Source: JALJPB01 sp963933115
GTDB taxonomy: Bacteria; Pseudomonadota; Gammaproteobacteria; Enterobacterales; Alteromonadaceae
DNA: 48,852 nt
Direction of reading: 5' to 3'
Assembly: GCA_963933115.1 (NCBI GenBank)
Contig: CAWVSL010000016.1
Span: 1-48,852 of the forward strand
In this document: positions 25,865 through 34,499 of the stretch, one piece after another
Numbering within the stretch: position 1 is the stretch's first letter
Layout of the letters: each line of letters starts with the position of its first letter
Translations under genes and position numbers: made by a program
The notes under the pieces: model-generated
What the model saw: only the letters and a program-made list of their open reading frames with translations
Databases searched by the model: none
Told to the model about the DNA's origin: nothing

Positions 25865-26197
25865 CTAAGAATCTGACACAATCACAGTGATGTGACTTGT
25901 GCGTTTAATAATCCGATCCGCGCGGCCTTTCGCACGAGGCATAATACGTTTCATTGTAGGACCGTCATCAACCAAAATGGTTTTAACAACAAGTTCATCA
26001 ATGTCTGCACCTTCGTTATGCTCAGCATTAGCAATCGCAGAGTTAAGTACTTTCTTCACTAATTCAGCAGCTTTCTTGTTGCTAAAAGTTAGTATTTCAA
26101 GTGCTTTCTCAACGTGTTGGCCACGGATTTGATCCGCAACTAAACGTGCTTTTTGAGCAGAACCACGGGCAAATTTATGTATAGCAATAGCTTCCAT
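25865..26197 (-). CDS. rplV: 50S ribosomal protein L22
   Basis: 110 residues as in E. coli. ARGSAQKARLVADQIRG and the tunnel-loop segment MKRIMPRAKGRADRI are diagnostic. The beta-hairpin forms part of the exit-tunnel constriction and is a known macrolide-resistance target. Confidence 0.98.
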   Translation of the reverse strand: MEAIAIHKFARGSAQKARLVADQIRGQHVEKALEILTFSNKKAAELVKKVLNSAIANAEHNEGADIDELVVKTILVDDGPTMKRIMPRAKGRADRIIKRTSHITVIVSDS

Positions 26198-26208
26198 TAT
26201 AATTCCCC

Positions 26209-26484
26209 CTATTTCTTCGCTTTCTTATCTGCGACATGGCCGCGATAAGTACGAGTTGGTGCAAATTCGCCTAATTTATGACCGATCATTTCATCAGTTA
26301 CAAATACAGGTACGTGTTGGCGGCCATTATGGACAGCGATGGTCAATCCGATCATTGTTGGAATGATCATTGAACGACGGGACCAAGTTTTAATTGGCTT
26401 TTTATTCCCGCTTTCCACCGCTTTCTCTACCTTCGTCAACAAGTGCAGGTCTATAAATGGACCTTTCTTGAGGGAACGTGGCAT
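26209..26484 (-). CDS. rpsS: 30S ribosomal protein S19
   Basis: 91 residues (92 in E. coli). MPRSLKKGPFIDLHLL, WSRRSMIIPTMIGLTIAVHNG and GEFAPTRTYRGHVADKKAKK are diagnostic. Confidence 0.98.
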   Translation of the reverse strand: MPRSLKKGPFIDLHLLTKVEKAVESGNKKPIKTWSRRSMIIPTMIGLTIAVHNGRQHVPVFVTDEMIGHKLGEFAPTRTYRGHVADKKAKK

Positions 26485-26509
26485 GGTGAATCCTCTTTAA
26501 TTAAATGTA

Positions 26510-27334
26510 CTATTTAGTACGACGACGTACGATAAATTTATCGGTACGCTTGCTAGAACGAGTTTTGTAACCTTTAGTTGGTACACCCCAAGGTGATACC
26601 GGGTGACGACCGCCTGATGTTTTACCTTCACCACCACCGTGTGGATGGTCAACTGGGTTCATGGCAACACCACGAACAGTTGGACGAACACCACGCCAGC
26701 GTGAAGCACCTGCTTTACCCAAAGAGCGAAGCATGTGTTCAGAGTTGCCGATTTCACCTAAAGTTGCACGACAATCTGACTCAATTTTACGCATTTCACC
26801 AGAGCGAAGACGTAAAGTGACATAAGCACCGTCTTTAGCAACAAGTTGTGCATAAGTACCAGCAGCACGAGCAATTTGAGCGCCCTTACCTGGTTTAAGT
26901 TCGATTGCATGAACAACACTACCTAATGGCGTGTTGCGCAAAGGCATTGTATTACCTGGTTTGATTGGAGCGTCAACACCAGACTGGATAACATCACCAG
27001 CTGATAAGCCTTTAGGGGCTAAGATGTAACGACGTTCACCATCTGCATATAACACAAGTGCAATGTTAGCACTACGGTTTGGATCATATTCCAAACGTTC
27101 AACTTTTGCAGGTATGCCATCTTTATTACGCTTAAAGTCAACCATACGATAATGTTGTTTATGACCACCACCGATGTGACGAACCGTAATACGACCATTA
27201 TTGTTACGACCACCAGATTTACTTTTAGTATCAAGTAATGGTGCGTAAGGCTTACCTTTATGTAGTTCTTTGTTTACCACTTTAACCAGGTGACGACGAC
27301 CCGGAGAAGTAGGTTTACATTTTACTATAGCCAT
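26510..27334 (-). CDS. rplB: 50S ribosomal protein L2
   Basis: 274 residues (273 in E. coli). CKPTSPGRRHLVKVVNKELH, GGRNNNGRITVRHIGGGHK and the peptidyl-transferase-proximal NPVDHPHGGGEGKTSGGRHP are diagnostic, including the conserved histidine of DHPHGGGEG. Confidence 0.99.
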   Translation of the reverse strand: MAIVKCKPTSPGRRHLVKVVNKELHKGKPYAPLLDTKSKSGGRNNNGRITVRHIGGGHKQHYRMVDFKRNKDGIPAKVERLEYDPNRSANIALVLYADGERRYILAPKGLSAGDVIQSGVDAPIKPGNTMPLRNTPLGSVVHAIELKPGKGAQIARAAGTYAQLVAKDGAYVTLRLRSGEMRKIESDCRATLGEIGNSEHMLRSLGKAGASRWRGVRPTVRGVAMNPVDHPHGGGEGKTSGGRHPVSPWGVPTKGYKTRSSKRTDKFIVRRRTK

Positions 27335-27345
27335 TTTATCTGCTC

Positions 27346-27651
27346 CTATTGCTCAGCGTTGCCAACAAAGTCGATCTCTGAACCTTCGCTAAGAGTAACG
27401 TACGCTTTTTTCCAGTCGTTACGACGACCAGTGCGAGCTCCTGTACGTTTAACTTTACCCTTAACATTTAAGGTACGAACACCATCAACTGAAACTTCGA
27501 AAAGTTTCTCAACAGCAGCTTTGATTTCAGCTTTGGTAGAGTCTACAGATACTTTGAAAACAACAGTGTTGTTTGCTTCAGCGGCCATAGTGCTCTTCTC
27601 AGAAATGTTTGGTGCTACAAGCACTTTTAACAAACGTTCTTCGCTTATCAT
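27346..27651 (-). CDS. rplW: 50S ribosomal protein L23
   Basis: 101 residues (100 in E. coli). ERLLKVLVAPNISEKSTMA and VKGKVKRTGARTGRRNDWKKA are diagnostic; tunnel-exit protein that docks trigger factor. The ATG overlaps the rplD stop by four bases (ATGA), so the two are translationally coupled. Confidence 0.98.
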   Translation of the reverse strand: MISEERLLKVLVAPNISEKSTMAAEANNTVVFKVSVDSTKAEIKAAVEKLFEVSVDGVRTLNVKGKVKRTGARTGRRNDWKKAYVTLSEGSEIDFVGNAEQ

Positions 27652-28253
27652 GCTAACATCTCCTCAATTTGTTTAACTGCAGTAGCAGTCATCAAAACTT
27701 TTTCGAAACCAACTAAACTTACTGGGTCAATGCCGTCAACGTCACGAACGTCAACTTTATATAAGTTACGGGCAGATAAGAACAAGTTCTCATCAACTTC
27801 TGGAGTAACGATTAATACGTCTTTAAGCTCCAGGCCTTTTAACTTAGCCACTAACTCTTTAGTTTTAGGCGTTTCAACAGCAAAATTTTCTACCACAATC
27901 AAGCGATCCTGACGAACCAACTCAGAAAGGATGCTAGCGATAGCACCACGGTACATTTTACGGTTAACTTTTTGGCTGTGATCCTGAGGTTTTGCAGCAA
28001 ATGTTACGCCACCTGAACGCCAGATTGGACCACGAGTAGTACCAGCACGTGCACGGCCAGTACCTTTTTGACGCCATGGTTTTGCGCCACCGCCACTAAC
28101 TTCTGAACGAGTTTTCTGAGCACGAGTACCTTGACGAGCACCAGCTGCATAGGCAACTACTACTTGGTGTACTAAAGCTTCATTAAACTCACGTCCAAAA
28201 GTTGCTTCGGATACTTCAAGAGCGCCTTCAGCGTCTTTTAATACTAATTCCAT
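27648..28253 (-). CDS. rplD: 50S ribosomal protein L4 (S10-operon regulator)
   Basis: 201 residues as in E. coli. MELVLKDAEGALEVSEATFG, GTGRARAGTTRGPIWRSGG (tunnel loop) and SARNLYKVDVRDVDGIDPVSL are diagnostic. The start is ATG at 28253, with GGAG upstream; a GTG one codon earlier is less likely. In E. coli L4 binds the S10 leader to stop transcription and translation of its own operon, and a matching leader is present at 29265-29339. Confidence 0.98.
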   Translation of the reverse strand: MELVLKDAEGALEVSEATFGREFNEALVHQVVVAYAAGARQGTRAQKTRSEVSGGGAKPWRQKGTGRARAGTTRGPIWRSGGVTFAAKPQDHSQKVNRKMYRGAIASILSELVRQDRLIVVENFAVETPKTKELVAKLKGLELKDVLIVTPEVDENLFLSARNLYKVDVRDVDGIDPVSLVGFEKVLMTATAVKQIEEMLA

Positions 28254-28268
28254 CACAAATCTCCTGGA

Positions 28269-28907
28269 CTAAGCTTTAACAGCTGGTTTGATGATTACGT
28301 TACCGTTGATTGCGCCCGGAACTGCACCTTTAATAAGGAGCAAGTTACGTTCTGCGTCAACACGAACCAATTCAAGATTTTGTGTAGTAACCTGCACAGA
28401 ACCCATGTGACCAGACATCTTCTTGCCTTTAAATACGCGACCTGGTGTTTGACATTGTCCTAACGAACCGTTAGAGCGATGTGATAACGAAACACCGTGT
28501 GTTGCATGTTGCATGGTGAAGTTCCAACGCTTAATACCGCCTTGGAAACCTTTACCTTTAGATGTACCAGTAACGTCTACTAATTTAGTATCATCGAAAA
28601 TTGAAACAGTAATATCACTGCCCAATTCTAAACCTTCACCTTCACTTGCATTTAAGCGGAATTCCCACAGGCCACGACCTGCTTCAACGCCTGCTTTAGC
28701 AAAATGACCAGCTGCTGGTTTATTAACACGGCTTGCTTTACGCTTACCGGTTGTTACTTGAAGCGCCGAATAACCATCAGTCTCTACAGTTTTCACTTGA
28801 GAGATGCGGTTGGCTTCAACTTCTAGAACGGTTACAGGTGTTGATACGCCATCTTCAGTGAAGATACGTGTCATGCCTACTTTACGTCCAACTAGACCTA
28901 TAGTCAT
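28269..28907 (-). CDS. rplC: 50S ribosomal protein L3
   Basis: 212 residues (209 in E. coli). MTIGLVGRKVGMTRIF, GTSKGKGFQGGIKRWNF and RSNGSLGQCQTPGRVFKGKKM are diagnostic, including the glutamine in GQCQTPG that PrmB methylates in E. coli. Shine-Dalgarno AAGGGG. Confidence 0.98.
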   Translation of the reverse strand: MTIGLVGRKVGMTRIFTEDGVSTPVTVLEVEANRISQVKTVETDGYSALQVTTGKRKASRVNKPAAGHFAKAGVEAGRGLWEFRLNASEGEGLELGSDITVSIFDDTKLVDVTGTSKGKGFQGGIKRWNFTMQHATHGVSLSHRSNGSLGQCQTPGRVFKGKKMSGHMGSVQVTTQNLELVRVDAERNLLLIKGAVPGAINGNVIIKPAVKA

Positions 28908-28919
28908 TGTTAAAACCCC

Positions 28920-29231
28920 TTAGCCCAAGCTGATTTGTACGTCAACGCCTGCTGCAAGATCTAAACGCATTAATGCGTCTACAGTCTTTTCAGTTGGCTC
29001 GACAATATCAATCATGCGTTTATGAGTACGAATTTCGTACTGATCTCGCGCATCTTTGTTTACGTGTGGAGAAGTCAAGATAGTGTAACGTTCTTTGCGT
29101 GTAGGAAGTGGAATAGGACCACGAACCTGAGCACCAGTACGTTTTGCAGTATCAACGATTTCTGCTGTAGATTGATCAATCAAACGATGATCGAACGCTT
29201 TCAAACGAATGCGAATTCTTTGATTTGACAT
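28920..29231 (-). CDS. rpsJ: 30S ribosomal protein S10 / NusE
   Basis: 103 residues as in E. coli. RIRIRLKAFDHRLIDQSTAE and GPIPLPTRKERYTILTSPHVNK are diagnostic. Also acts in antitermination with NusB. Shine-Dalgarno GGGGA. First gene of the superoperon, after a leader of about 170 bases. Confidence 0.99.
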   Translation of the reverse strand: MSNQRIRIRLKAFDHRLIDQSTAEIVDTAKRTGAQVRGPIPLPTRKERYTILTSPHVNKDARDQYEIRTHKRMIDIVEPTEKTVDALMRLDLAAGVDVQISLG

Positions 29232-29257
29232 GAAGACAAATCCCCTTTTCTAAAGAA

Positions 29258-29339
29258 CAAAAAAATACATCCCTCTGCTTCCTTTATTGCCGGAAGGGGG
29301 TTGTATGACTAAATAACATTCAACTCCAAATCGGAGTTG
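29258..29339 (-). ncRNA. S10 leader: L4-responsive attenuator hairpins
   Basis: Two hairpins precede rpsJ. Upstream one: CAACTCC / GGAGTTG (29321-29339, five-base loop). Downstream one: ATACA...CTTCC pairing with GGAAG...TGTAT (29265-29306), followed on the minus strand by seven T (29265-29259). This arrangement, and a leader of about 170 bases, fits the gammaproteobacterial S10 leader, where L4 and NusA cause termination at the T-run after the second hairpin. The L4 contact bases cannot be checked by eye. Confidence 0.78.
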
Positions 29340-29406
29340 CTGTAATAATTAAACTTACAAACATTTAACTATAAAACAGCACAGGTCGAAACATGTGCGG
29401 ATGCGC

Positions 29407-29434
29407 ATTATACATAAACAATAGCTTTATGCAA
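29407..29434 (-). promoter_or_regulatory. Promoter of the S10 operon
   Basis: Minus strand TATAAT (29412-29407) followed by GCGCATCCGC, a GC-rich discriminator. A weak -35, TTGCAT (29434-29429), lies 16 bases upstream. Transcription would start near 29400, giving a leader of about 170 bases. Confidence 0.65.
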
Positions 29435-29635
29435 CAAACTATTTGTTTTCCTATACCCTTAAGACCATGAATAGCTCTGCTATATATAGCAACAAAATTA
29501 AAGGCGGGTGTTTGGGTCAATTTTTTAGCGTATATTCCTTATATCTCTTCAAATTTTTAATCGATTAAGTTCATTTAAACCCAAGCCAAAAAAATATATT
29601 TTCACAACTGTATGTCGATCTCTTTAAACTAATGT

Positions 29636-29641
29636 TATACT
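29636..29641 (+). promoter_or_regulatory. -10 element of the EF-G paralog gene
   Basis: TATACT followed by CGCGCGC. The discriminator is strongly GC-rich in an AT-rich region. No good -35 is seen (TGTCGA at 17 bases). If correct, transcription begins near 29648, after the first in-frame ATG (29632), which rules that ATG out as the start. Confidence 0.55.
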
Positions 29642-29700
29642 CGCGCGCAAATTTTCAACAATTCCGCTTTTTTAGTAGCGACTTAAAACAGAGTAAAGTA

Positions 29701-31806
29701 ATGGCAGATTTATCTAAATACAGAAATATTGGTATCTTCGCTCACGTTGATGCGGGTAAGACCACAACAACTGAACGTATCTTAAAACTTACGGGTCAGA
29801 TCCACAAAACAGGTGAAGTACATGATGGTGAGTCTACGACTGACTTCATGGAACAAGAAGCTGAGCGCGGTATTACCATCCAGTCTGCTGCGGTAAGCTG
29901 TTTTTGGAAAGATCACCGTTTCAACGTTATCGATACTCCTGGTCACGTTGATTTTACCGTAGAAGTTTACCGTTCACTTAAAGTACTTGATGGTGGTGTT
30001 GGGGTATTCTGTGGTTCTGGTGGTGTTGAACCACAATCAGAAACTAACTGGCGTTACGCGAATGACTCAAAAGTAGCTCGTATCATCATGGTTAACAAAT
30101 TAGACCGTTTAGGTGCTGATTTTTATCGTGTTTGTAAGCAAGTTAAAGACGTTTTAGGCGCTAACCCGTTAATAATGACCTTACCTATTGGCACTGAAGA
30201 TGATTTTGTTGGTGTTGTTGACCTACTTTCTGAAAAAGCTTACATCTGGGATGACACAGGTCTTCCTGAAAACTACGAAATCACTGATATTCCAGCAGAC
30301 ATGGTAGAACAAGCTGCTGAGTACCGTATAAAGTTAATTGAAACAGCTTTAGAAGTTGATGAAGACATGTTGATGGAGTTCTTAGAAGGGGAAATGGTTC
30401 CTACTATTGAACAAATCAAAGCCTGTATCCGTACTGGTACTCGTGATATGACTTTCTTCCCAACTTACGGTGCCTCTGCATTTAAAAACAAAGGTATTCA
30501 ATTAATTCTTGATGCTGTTGTTGATTACTTGCCTTCACCTACAGATGTTAACCCACAACCATTGACTGATGAAGAAGGTGAGCCAAATGGTGAATACGCA
30601 ATTGTTTCTGCAGAAGAAACATTCAAAGCGTTAGCATTCAAAATCACTGATGACCGTTTTGGTACATTAACTTTCGTACGTATCTATTCAGGTACATTGA
30701 AGAAAGGCGATACCATACTTAATGCTGCAACAGGTAAAACTGAGCGTGTTGGCCGTATGTGTGAAATGCAAGCCGATGACCGTAACGAACTCGTGTCGGC
30801 ACAAGCCGGTGATATCATCGCAATTGTTGGTATGAAAGGTAACGTTCAGACAGGTCACACATTATGTGATCCGAAACACCCAATTATCCTAGAAGCTATG
30901 GTATTCCCTAAGCCGGTAATCTCAATTTCTGTATCTCCTAAAGATAAAGGTTCTACTGAGAAAATGGGTATTGCTATCGGTAAGATGGTTGCAGAAGATC
31001 CTACCTTTAAAGTTGAAACTGATGAAGATTCAGGCGAAACAATTTTATCTGGTATGGGTGAGCTTCACTTAGATATCAAAGTAGATATTCTAAAACGTAC
31101 CTACGGTGTTGAATTAGCTGTTGGTAAGCCACAAGTTGCCTACCGTGAAACGATCACTACGGCTATTGAAGATTCTTATACCCATAAGAAACAATCTGGT
31201 GGTTCTGGTCAGTTCGGTAAAATTGATTACCGCATCAAGCCAGGCGAACCTGGTACTGGTTTTGTCTTCAGCTCTGTTGTTGTTGGTGGTAATGTACCAA
31301 AAGAATTCTTCCCAGCTATTGAAAAAGGCTTTAGAGGAATGATGGGTACTGGTGTTCTTGCTGGTTTCCCTGTACTAGACGTTGAAGTTGAATTATACGA
31401 TGGTGGCTTCCATGCGGTCGATTCATCTGCTGTTGCCTTTGAACTCGCTGCTCGTGGTGCTTTCCGTCAATCAATTCCAAAAGCTGGTGCACAGTTAATT
31501 GAACCTATCATGAAAGTTGATGTGTTTACTCCTGATGACCACGTTGGTGATGTTATTGGTGATTTAAACCGTCGTCGTGGCATGATCGCAGGTCAAGAAG
31601 CCGGTGTTTCTGGTGTTCGCATTAAAGCGGACGTACCTCTTTCAGAAATGTTTGGTTACATCGGAACATTGCGTACAATGACATCAGGTCGTGGTCAATT
31701 CTCTATGGAATTCTCTCACTATATGCCTTGTCCTAACAATGTAGCTGAAACAGTTATTGCTGAAGTTAAAGCTGCTGATGCTGCGAAAAGAGCTGCAAAA
31801 AAATAA
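29701..31806 (+). CDS. fusA2: Elongation factor G paralog (EF-G 2 type)
   Basis: Ribosomal translocase GTPase, 701 residues. G motifs intact: AHVDAGKTT (14-22), GITI (57-60), DTPGH (78-82), NKLD (132-135); domain IV and V blocks GGSGQFGK and RGQFSMEFSHYMPCP follow. The wording around switch I (LKLTGQIHKTGEVHDGESTT) resembles the second EF-G of Vibrio, Shewanella and Pseudomonas rather than the str-operon form (LFYTG..HKIGEVHDGAATM). It is alone, with its own promoter and terminator, not in rpsL-rpsG-fusA-tuf. The ATG at 29701 is chosen because an upstream in-frame ATG lies in the promoter. Division of labour with the main EF-G (translocation or recycling) is unknown here. Confidence 0.9.
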   Translation: MADLSKYRNIGIFAHVDAGKTTTTERILKLTGQIHKTGEVHDGESTTDFMEQEAERGITIQSAAVSCFWKDHRFNVIDTPGHVDFTVEVYRSLKVLDGGVGVFCGSGGVEPQSETNWRYANDSKVARIIMVNKLDRLGADFYRVCKQVKDVLGANPLIMTLPIGTEDDFVGVVDLLSEKAYIWDDTGLPENYEITDIPADMVEQAAEYRIKLIETALEVDEDMLMEFLEGEMVPTIEQIKACIRTGTRDMTFFPTYGASAFKNKGIQLILDAVVDYLPSPTDVNPQPLTDEEGEPNGEYAIVSAEETFKALAFKITDDRFGTLTFVRIYSGTLKKGDTILNAATGKTERVGRMCEMQADDRNELVSAQAGDIIAIVGMKGNVQTGHTLCDPKHPIILEAMVFPKPVISISVSPKDKGSTEKMGIAIGKMVAEDPTFKVETDEDSGETILSGMGELHLDIKVDILKRTYGVELAVGKPQVAYRETITTAIEDSYTHKKQSGGSGQFGKIDYRIKPGEPGTGFVFSSVVVGGNVPKEFFPAIEKGFRGMMGTGVLAGFPVLDVEVELYDGGFHAVDSSAVAFELAARGAFRQSIPKAGAQLIEPIMKVDVFTPDDHVGDVIGDLNRRRGMIAGQEAGVSGVRIKADVPLSEMFGYIGTLRTMTSGRGQFSMEFSHYMPCPNNVAETVIAEVKAADAAKRAAKK

Positions 31807-31837
31807 CTTGTAACAATCTTAATTGATTATTACGAAT

Positions 31838-31863
31838 AAAAGGATGCTTATGCATCCTTTTTT
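31838..31863 (+). terminator. Terminator after the EF-G paralog
   Basis: Perfect 10-base stem AAAAGGATGC / GCATCCTTTT with loop TTAT, followed by further T. 31 bases after the stop codon. Confidence 0.93.
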
Positions 31864-31945
31864 CTTGGCTAAAATTCTTGCTAGCTAGGTCGACATCGCA
31901 TAAATTAGTACATAATATAAGTGTACCTCTTTTTTGGAAAATTCA

Positions 31946-32605
31946 ATGACACAGCAAACTTCTGATAACCAACTTTGCTCGATTACGCTACTAGGTAATT
32001 TAGTCAACAAACCTGAGATTCGCTATACGGTTAATCCAATAATACCTGTGAGTGAGATCACACTTGCTACGCATACAAAATGGTTAGATAAAGCGAGTAG
32101 CAAGTATAAGGAGTGGACCAGTTATCATCAGATTAAAGTGATTGGCCCTTTAGTTGAGCAAACTTTACTGCATGCAAACAAAGGCGACTTGATGTTAATC
32201 AATGGCTATTTAGCTGACAATACCAATACAGCCAATAAAGGGGATAATAATGTCATCAGCGCCGCCTTTGTTCAGACCTTTGCCAAAGGTTATAGTCAGT
32301 CAATTAATCAAATACATTGCAGTGGTATACTGACCTCGCCCGTTAAACTATTAATGACCGAAAACAATAAAGCATTAGCTCAAATAGAAATAACGATAAG
32401 TCATCAAAATTATTCAATAACTAAACAAAAAATGCAGCAACATAATATTGTCACAAAAGTACAAGTATGGGGTAAGCAAGCAGTGATGCTGAATGAAAAA
32501 GCACAACGTGGTGATCATATTGTTATAGAAGGTAAACTCAATTATTCAACAGCAGATAAGTCACAATTTATCGAGGGTAAAAACGTTCATTTATTTACAA
32601 AGTGA
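31946..32605 (+). CDS. Tandem OB-fold, SSB-like protein without an acidic tail
   Basis: 219 residues made of two SSB-like OB folds. First (about 8-110): SITLLGNLVNKPEIRYT, EITLATHTKWLDK, YHQIKVIGPL and KGDLMLINGYLAD, each matching a strand of bacterial SSB in order. Second (about 118-219): INQIHCSGILTSPVKLL, LAQIEITISH, VTKVQVWGKQA and RGDHIVIEGKL repeats the same order. The chain ends GKNVHLFTK, so the usual acidic DDDIPF tip that recruits partner proteins is missing. ATG at 31946 with GGAA upstream is preferred over TTG at 31934. Single-stranded nucleic-acid binding is likely; the role is unknown. Two OB folds per chain recall Deinococcus-Thermus SSB, but those keep the acidic tail. Confidence 0.75.
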   Translation: MTQQTSDNQLCSITLLGNLVNKPEIRYTVNPIIPVSEITLATHTKWLDKASSKYKEWTSYHQIKVIGPLVEQTLLHANKGDLMLINGYLADNTNTANKGDNNVISAAFVQTFAKGYSQSINQIHCSGILTSPVKLLMTENNKALAQIEITISHQNYSITKQKMQQHNIVTKVQVWGKQAVMLNEKAQRGDHIVIEGKLNYSTADKSQFIEGKNVHLFTK

Positions 32606-32726
32606 TGATGTCAGCCAACACCCTTTTTCAAAAAAGACATTTTTAAAAAGACTATAGAGTCTAAAGAGTTATAGCTGATAAACAGTTGTTAAGGGGTAAA
32701 AAGCAATTTGACTATGGGGTGCAGTC

Positions 32727-32771
32727 AAAAAAGCCTATCATTTAAAATTTTTATCTGCGTAAAAATGATAG
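32727..32771 (-). terminator. Terminator after dsbA
   Basis: CTATCATTT (32735-32743) pairs with AAATGATAG (32763-32771) around a 19-base loop; on the minus strand the stem is followed by GC and six T. The loop is long for a terminator, but location after dsbA fits. Confidence 0.65.
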
Positions 32772-32782
32772 ACCTATTTATA

Positions 32783-33430
32783 CTATTTTAACGTTAATAA
32801 ATAACTTACTAATTTTTTATAATTTCCTTCAAAATTACCCTTGCCAATTTTATCGGTATTAATTCGATATTTACCATTAACAATGATAGTTGGCACCGAT
32901 GTTAGTGCGCGCTTGTTCGTTAACTCCTCTTGATTTCTCTTCATTCTCTTAGCATGGCTATTAACTGAAAAGCTCTTCATTAGCTTATCAAATTTATCAC
33001 CGTCAGCCCCATTGAGTACAAAGACATTACGGAGATCTTTCTCAGAGGAAAACATCGCACGTTGGACATGTATGTAATTAAATATGGCATTTACTAATTT
33101 TTTTTCCATTTTTAACTGCTGCGCAACAACAACGGCCTTTGACAACATAAATTGTATCTCAGGTGAAGCTTGACGCAAGAAATCAACATGGTTACGTTCA
33201 AACTTAGTACCACTAGGCAGCACTTTTTTCACTTGCGCCATGAGAGGTTCAAATCTAAAGCAATGTGGACAGTAAAAAGAAAAATATTCTCTAACTTCAG
33301 ACTTAGTGGAAATCTTTTCACTAATTTTTGTGTATTGCTCACCCTCTTGAAAATCTGAGGCTGAGGCTATAAATGGCAACAGTATCGCCATACAAAAAGT
33401 TAAGGTTAAACGGCTAATTTTTTTTATCAT
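32783..33430 (-). CDS. dsbA: Thiol:disulfide interchange protein DsbA
   Basis: Periplasmic oxidase that introduces disulfide bonds. 215 residues. Signal peptide 1-24 (AILLPFIASA then SDF). Active site C54-P-H-C57 in YCPHCFRFEP, and the cis-proline segment TSVPTIIVNGKYRI. The CPHC dipeptide is that of E. coli DsbA. Encoded after srkA on the same strand (85-base gap), as in E. coli (yihE-dsbA), where the Cpx response drives both. Confidence 0.96.
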   Translation of the reverse strand: MIKKISRLTLTFCMAILLPFIASASDFQEGEQYTKISEKISTKSEVREYFSFYCPHCFRFEPLMAQVKKVLPSGTKFERNHVDFLRQASPEIQFMLSKAVVVAQQLKMEKKLVNAIFNYIHVQRAMFSSEKDLRNVFVLNGADGDKFDKLMKSFSVNSHAKRMKRNQEELTNKRALTSVPTIIVNGKYRINTDKIGKGNFEGNYKKLVSYLLTLK

Positions 33431-33515
33431 TATTCAAATTCCTGTCTGTACTCCCCTAACCATACAAATGACATGCTTAAGGAAATAATCAATAAATATA
33501 AGTGCTTATAAAAAT

Positions 33516-34499
33516 CTAATAAGCGGGTAATAAAGTTAATGGCGGTTGCTGTAAGGCCGACATCTGCTCTTTTAACATAAGTATTTGTTGTTCCCAGTAC
33601 TTTTCACTATCAAACCATGGAAAGTTACGAGGAAAAGCAGGATCGCTCCAACGTTTACACAACCATGCCATATAATTAACTACACGCATAGTTCTTAATG
33701 ATTCTATCAAAATTAACTGGTCATTTTCAAAGGTAAAAAACTCTTCATAGCCAGATAAAATCGTATCAATTTGTAACAGTTGCTGCTGTCTGTCACCTGA
33801 AAGCATCATCCATAAGTCTTGAATAGCAGGCCCGGTTCGACAGTCATCTAAGTCAACAAAGTGAGGTCCCTCACCTTCACGCCACAAAATATTGCCGGCA
33901 TGGCAATCACCGTGCAAACGAATTTGATGTTTAGGCTTATATTGCTTTACTGCCTCAACAATAACGATATCTAAAATAGTAAAAAATGGCTTTTGTAAAC
34001 TCTTAGGAACAAAGCCCGACTCAACAATAATATCTTTGGCCTGGTAAAGCATTTCATCGACATTAAAACTCGGGCGGTGATTAAAAGGCTTTTGCGCACC
34101 AACGGCATGCATACGACCAACAAAACGACCCATCCATTCAAGCTGTTCTAAATTATCAACTTCAAAAATTCGGCCACCACGGCAAGGATAAACGGCAAAT
34201 TGATAGCCCTGATAATTAAACAGGCTTTGCCCTTTTATTTTTAATGGTGCGATAACGGGGATTTCATGTTCCGCTAATTCAAAACCAAAGTCATGCTCCT
34301 CTCTAAGTTGTGCATCACTCCAACGTAGCGGGCGGTAGAATTTAGTGACAAACTTTTCCATATTGTCATCATGAAACTGATACACCCGATTTTCATAGCT
34401 GTTAAGTGCTAACAAACCACTATCAACTGAAAACCCGGCCGACTCTAGGCCATCAATAATTAAGTCTGGTGTTAACGAAGTAAAATCAAATGCTGACAT
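33516..34499 (-). CDS. srkA: Stress response Ser/Thr kinase SrkA (YihE/RdoA)
   Basis: Aminoglycoside-phosphotransferase-fold protein kinase, 327 residues. Visible: NSYENRVYQF, FYRPLRWSDAQLREEHDFGFEL, catalytic HGDCHAGNILW and metal-binding FVDLDDCRTGPAIQDLWMM. In E. coli it protects against programmed death under envelope stress and lies in a Cpx-controlled pair with dsbA. Here its ATG overlaps the ccoG stop (TAATG), so it depends on ccoG translation. Confidence 0.95.
   Translation of the reverse strand: MSAFDFTSLTPDLIIDGLESAGFSVDSGLLALNSYENRVYQFHDDNMEKFVTKFYRPLRWSDAQLREEHDFGFELAEHEIPVIAPLKIKGQSLFNYQGYQFAVYPCRGGRIFEVDNLEQLEWMGRFVGRMHAVGAQKPFNHRPSFNVDEMLYQAKDIIVESGFVPKSLQKPFFTILDIVIVEAVKQYKPKHQIRLHGDCHAGNILWREGEGPHFVDLDDCRTGPAIQDLWMMLSGDRQQQLLQIDTILSGYEEFFTFENDQLILIESLRTMRVVNYMAWLCKRWSDPAFPRNFPWFDSEKYWEQQILMLKEQMSALQQPPLTLLPAY

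Larger units (their letters stand above)
29232..29700. other. Divergent control region between rpsJ and the EF-G paralog
   Basis: No gene is seen. On the minus side it holds the S10 leader and promoter (29258-29434). On the plus side it holds the EF-G promoter -10 (29636-29641) and a leader of about 55 bases. The middle part (about 29440-29600) is AT-rich and featureless apart from the short palindrome GCTATATATAGC at 29478. Confidence 0.8.

Noticed and set aside
26578..26820. Long open frames antisense to rplB and other ribosomal genes.
   Set aside because: They mirror strongly biased codon use of the ribosomal genes and have no ribosome sites or recognisable products.
29632..29700. 23-codon N-terminal extension of the EF-G paralog from an earlier ATG.
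   Set aside because: The ATG lies inside the predicted -10/discriminator region, and the extension resembles no EF-G N-terminus.
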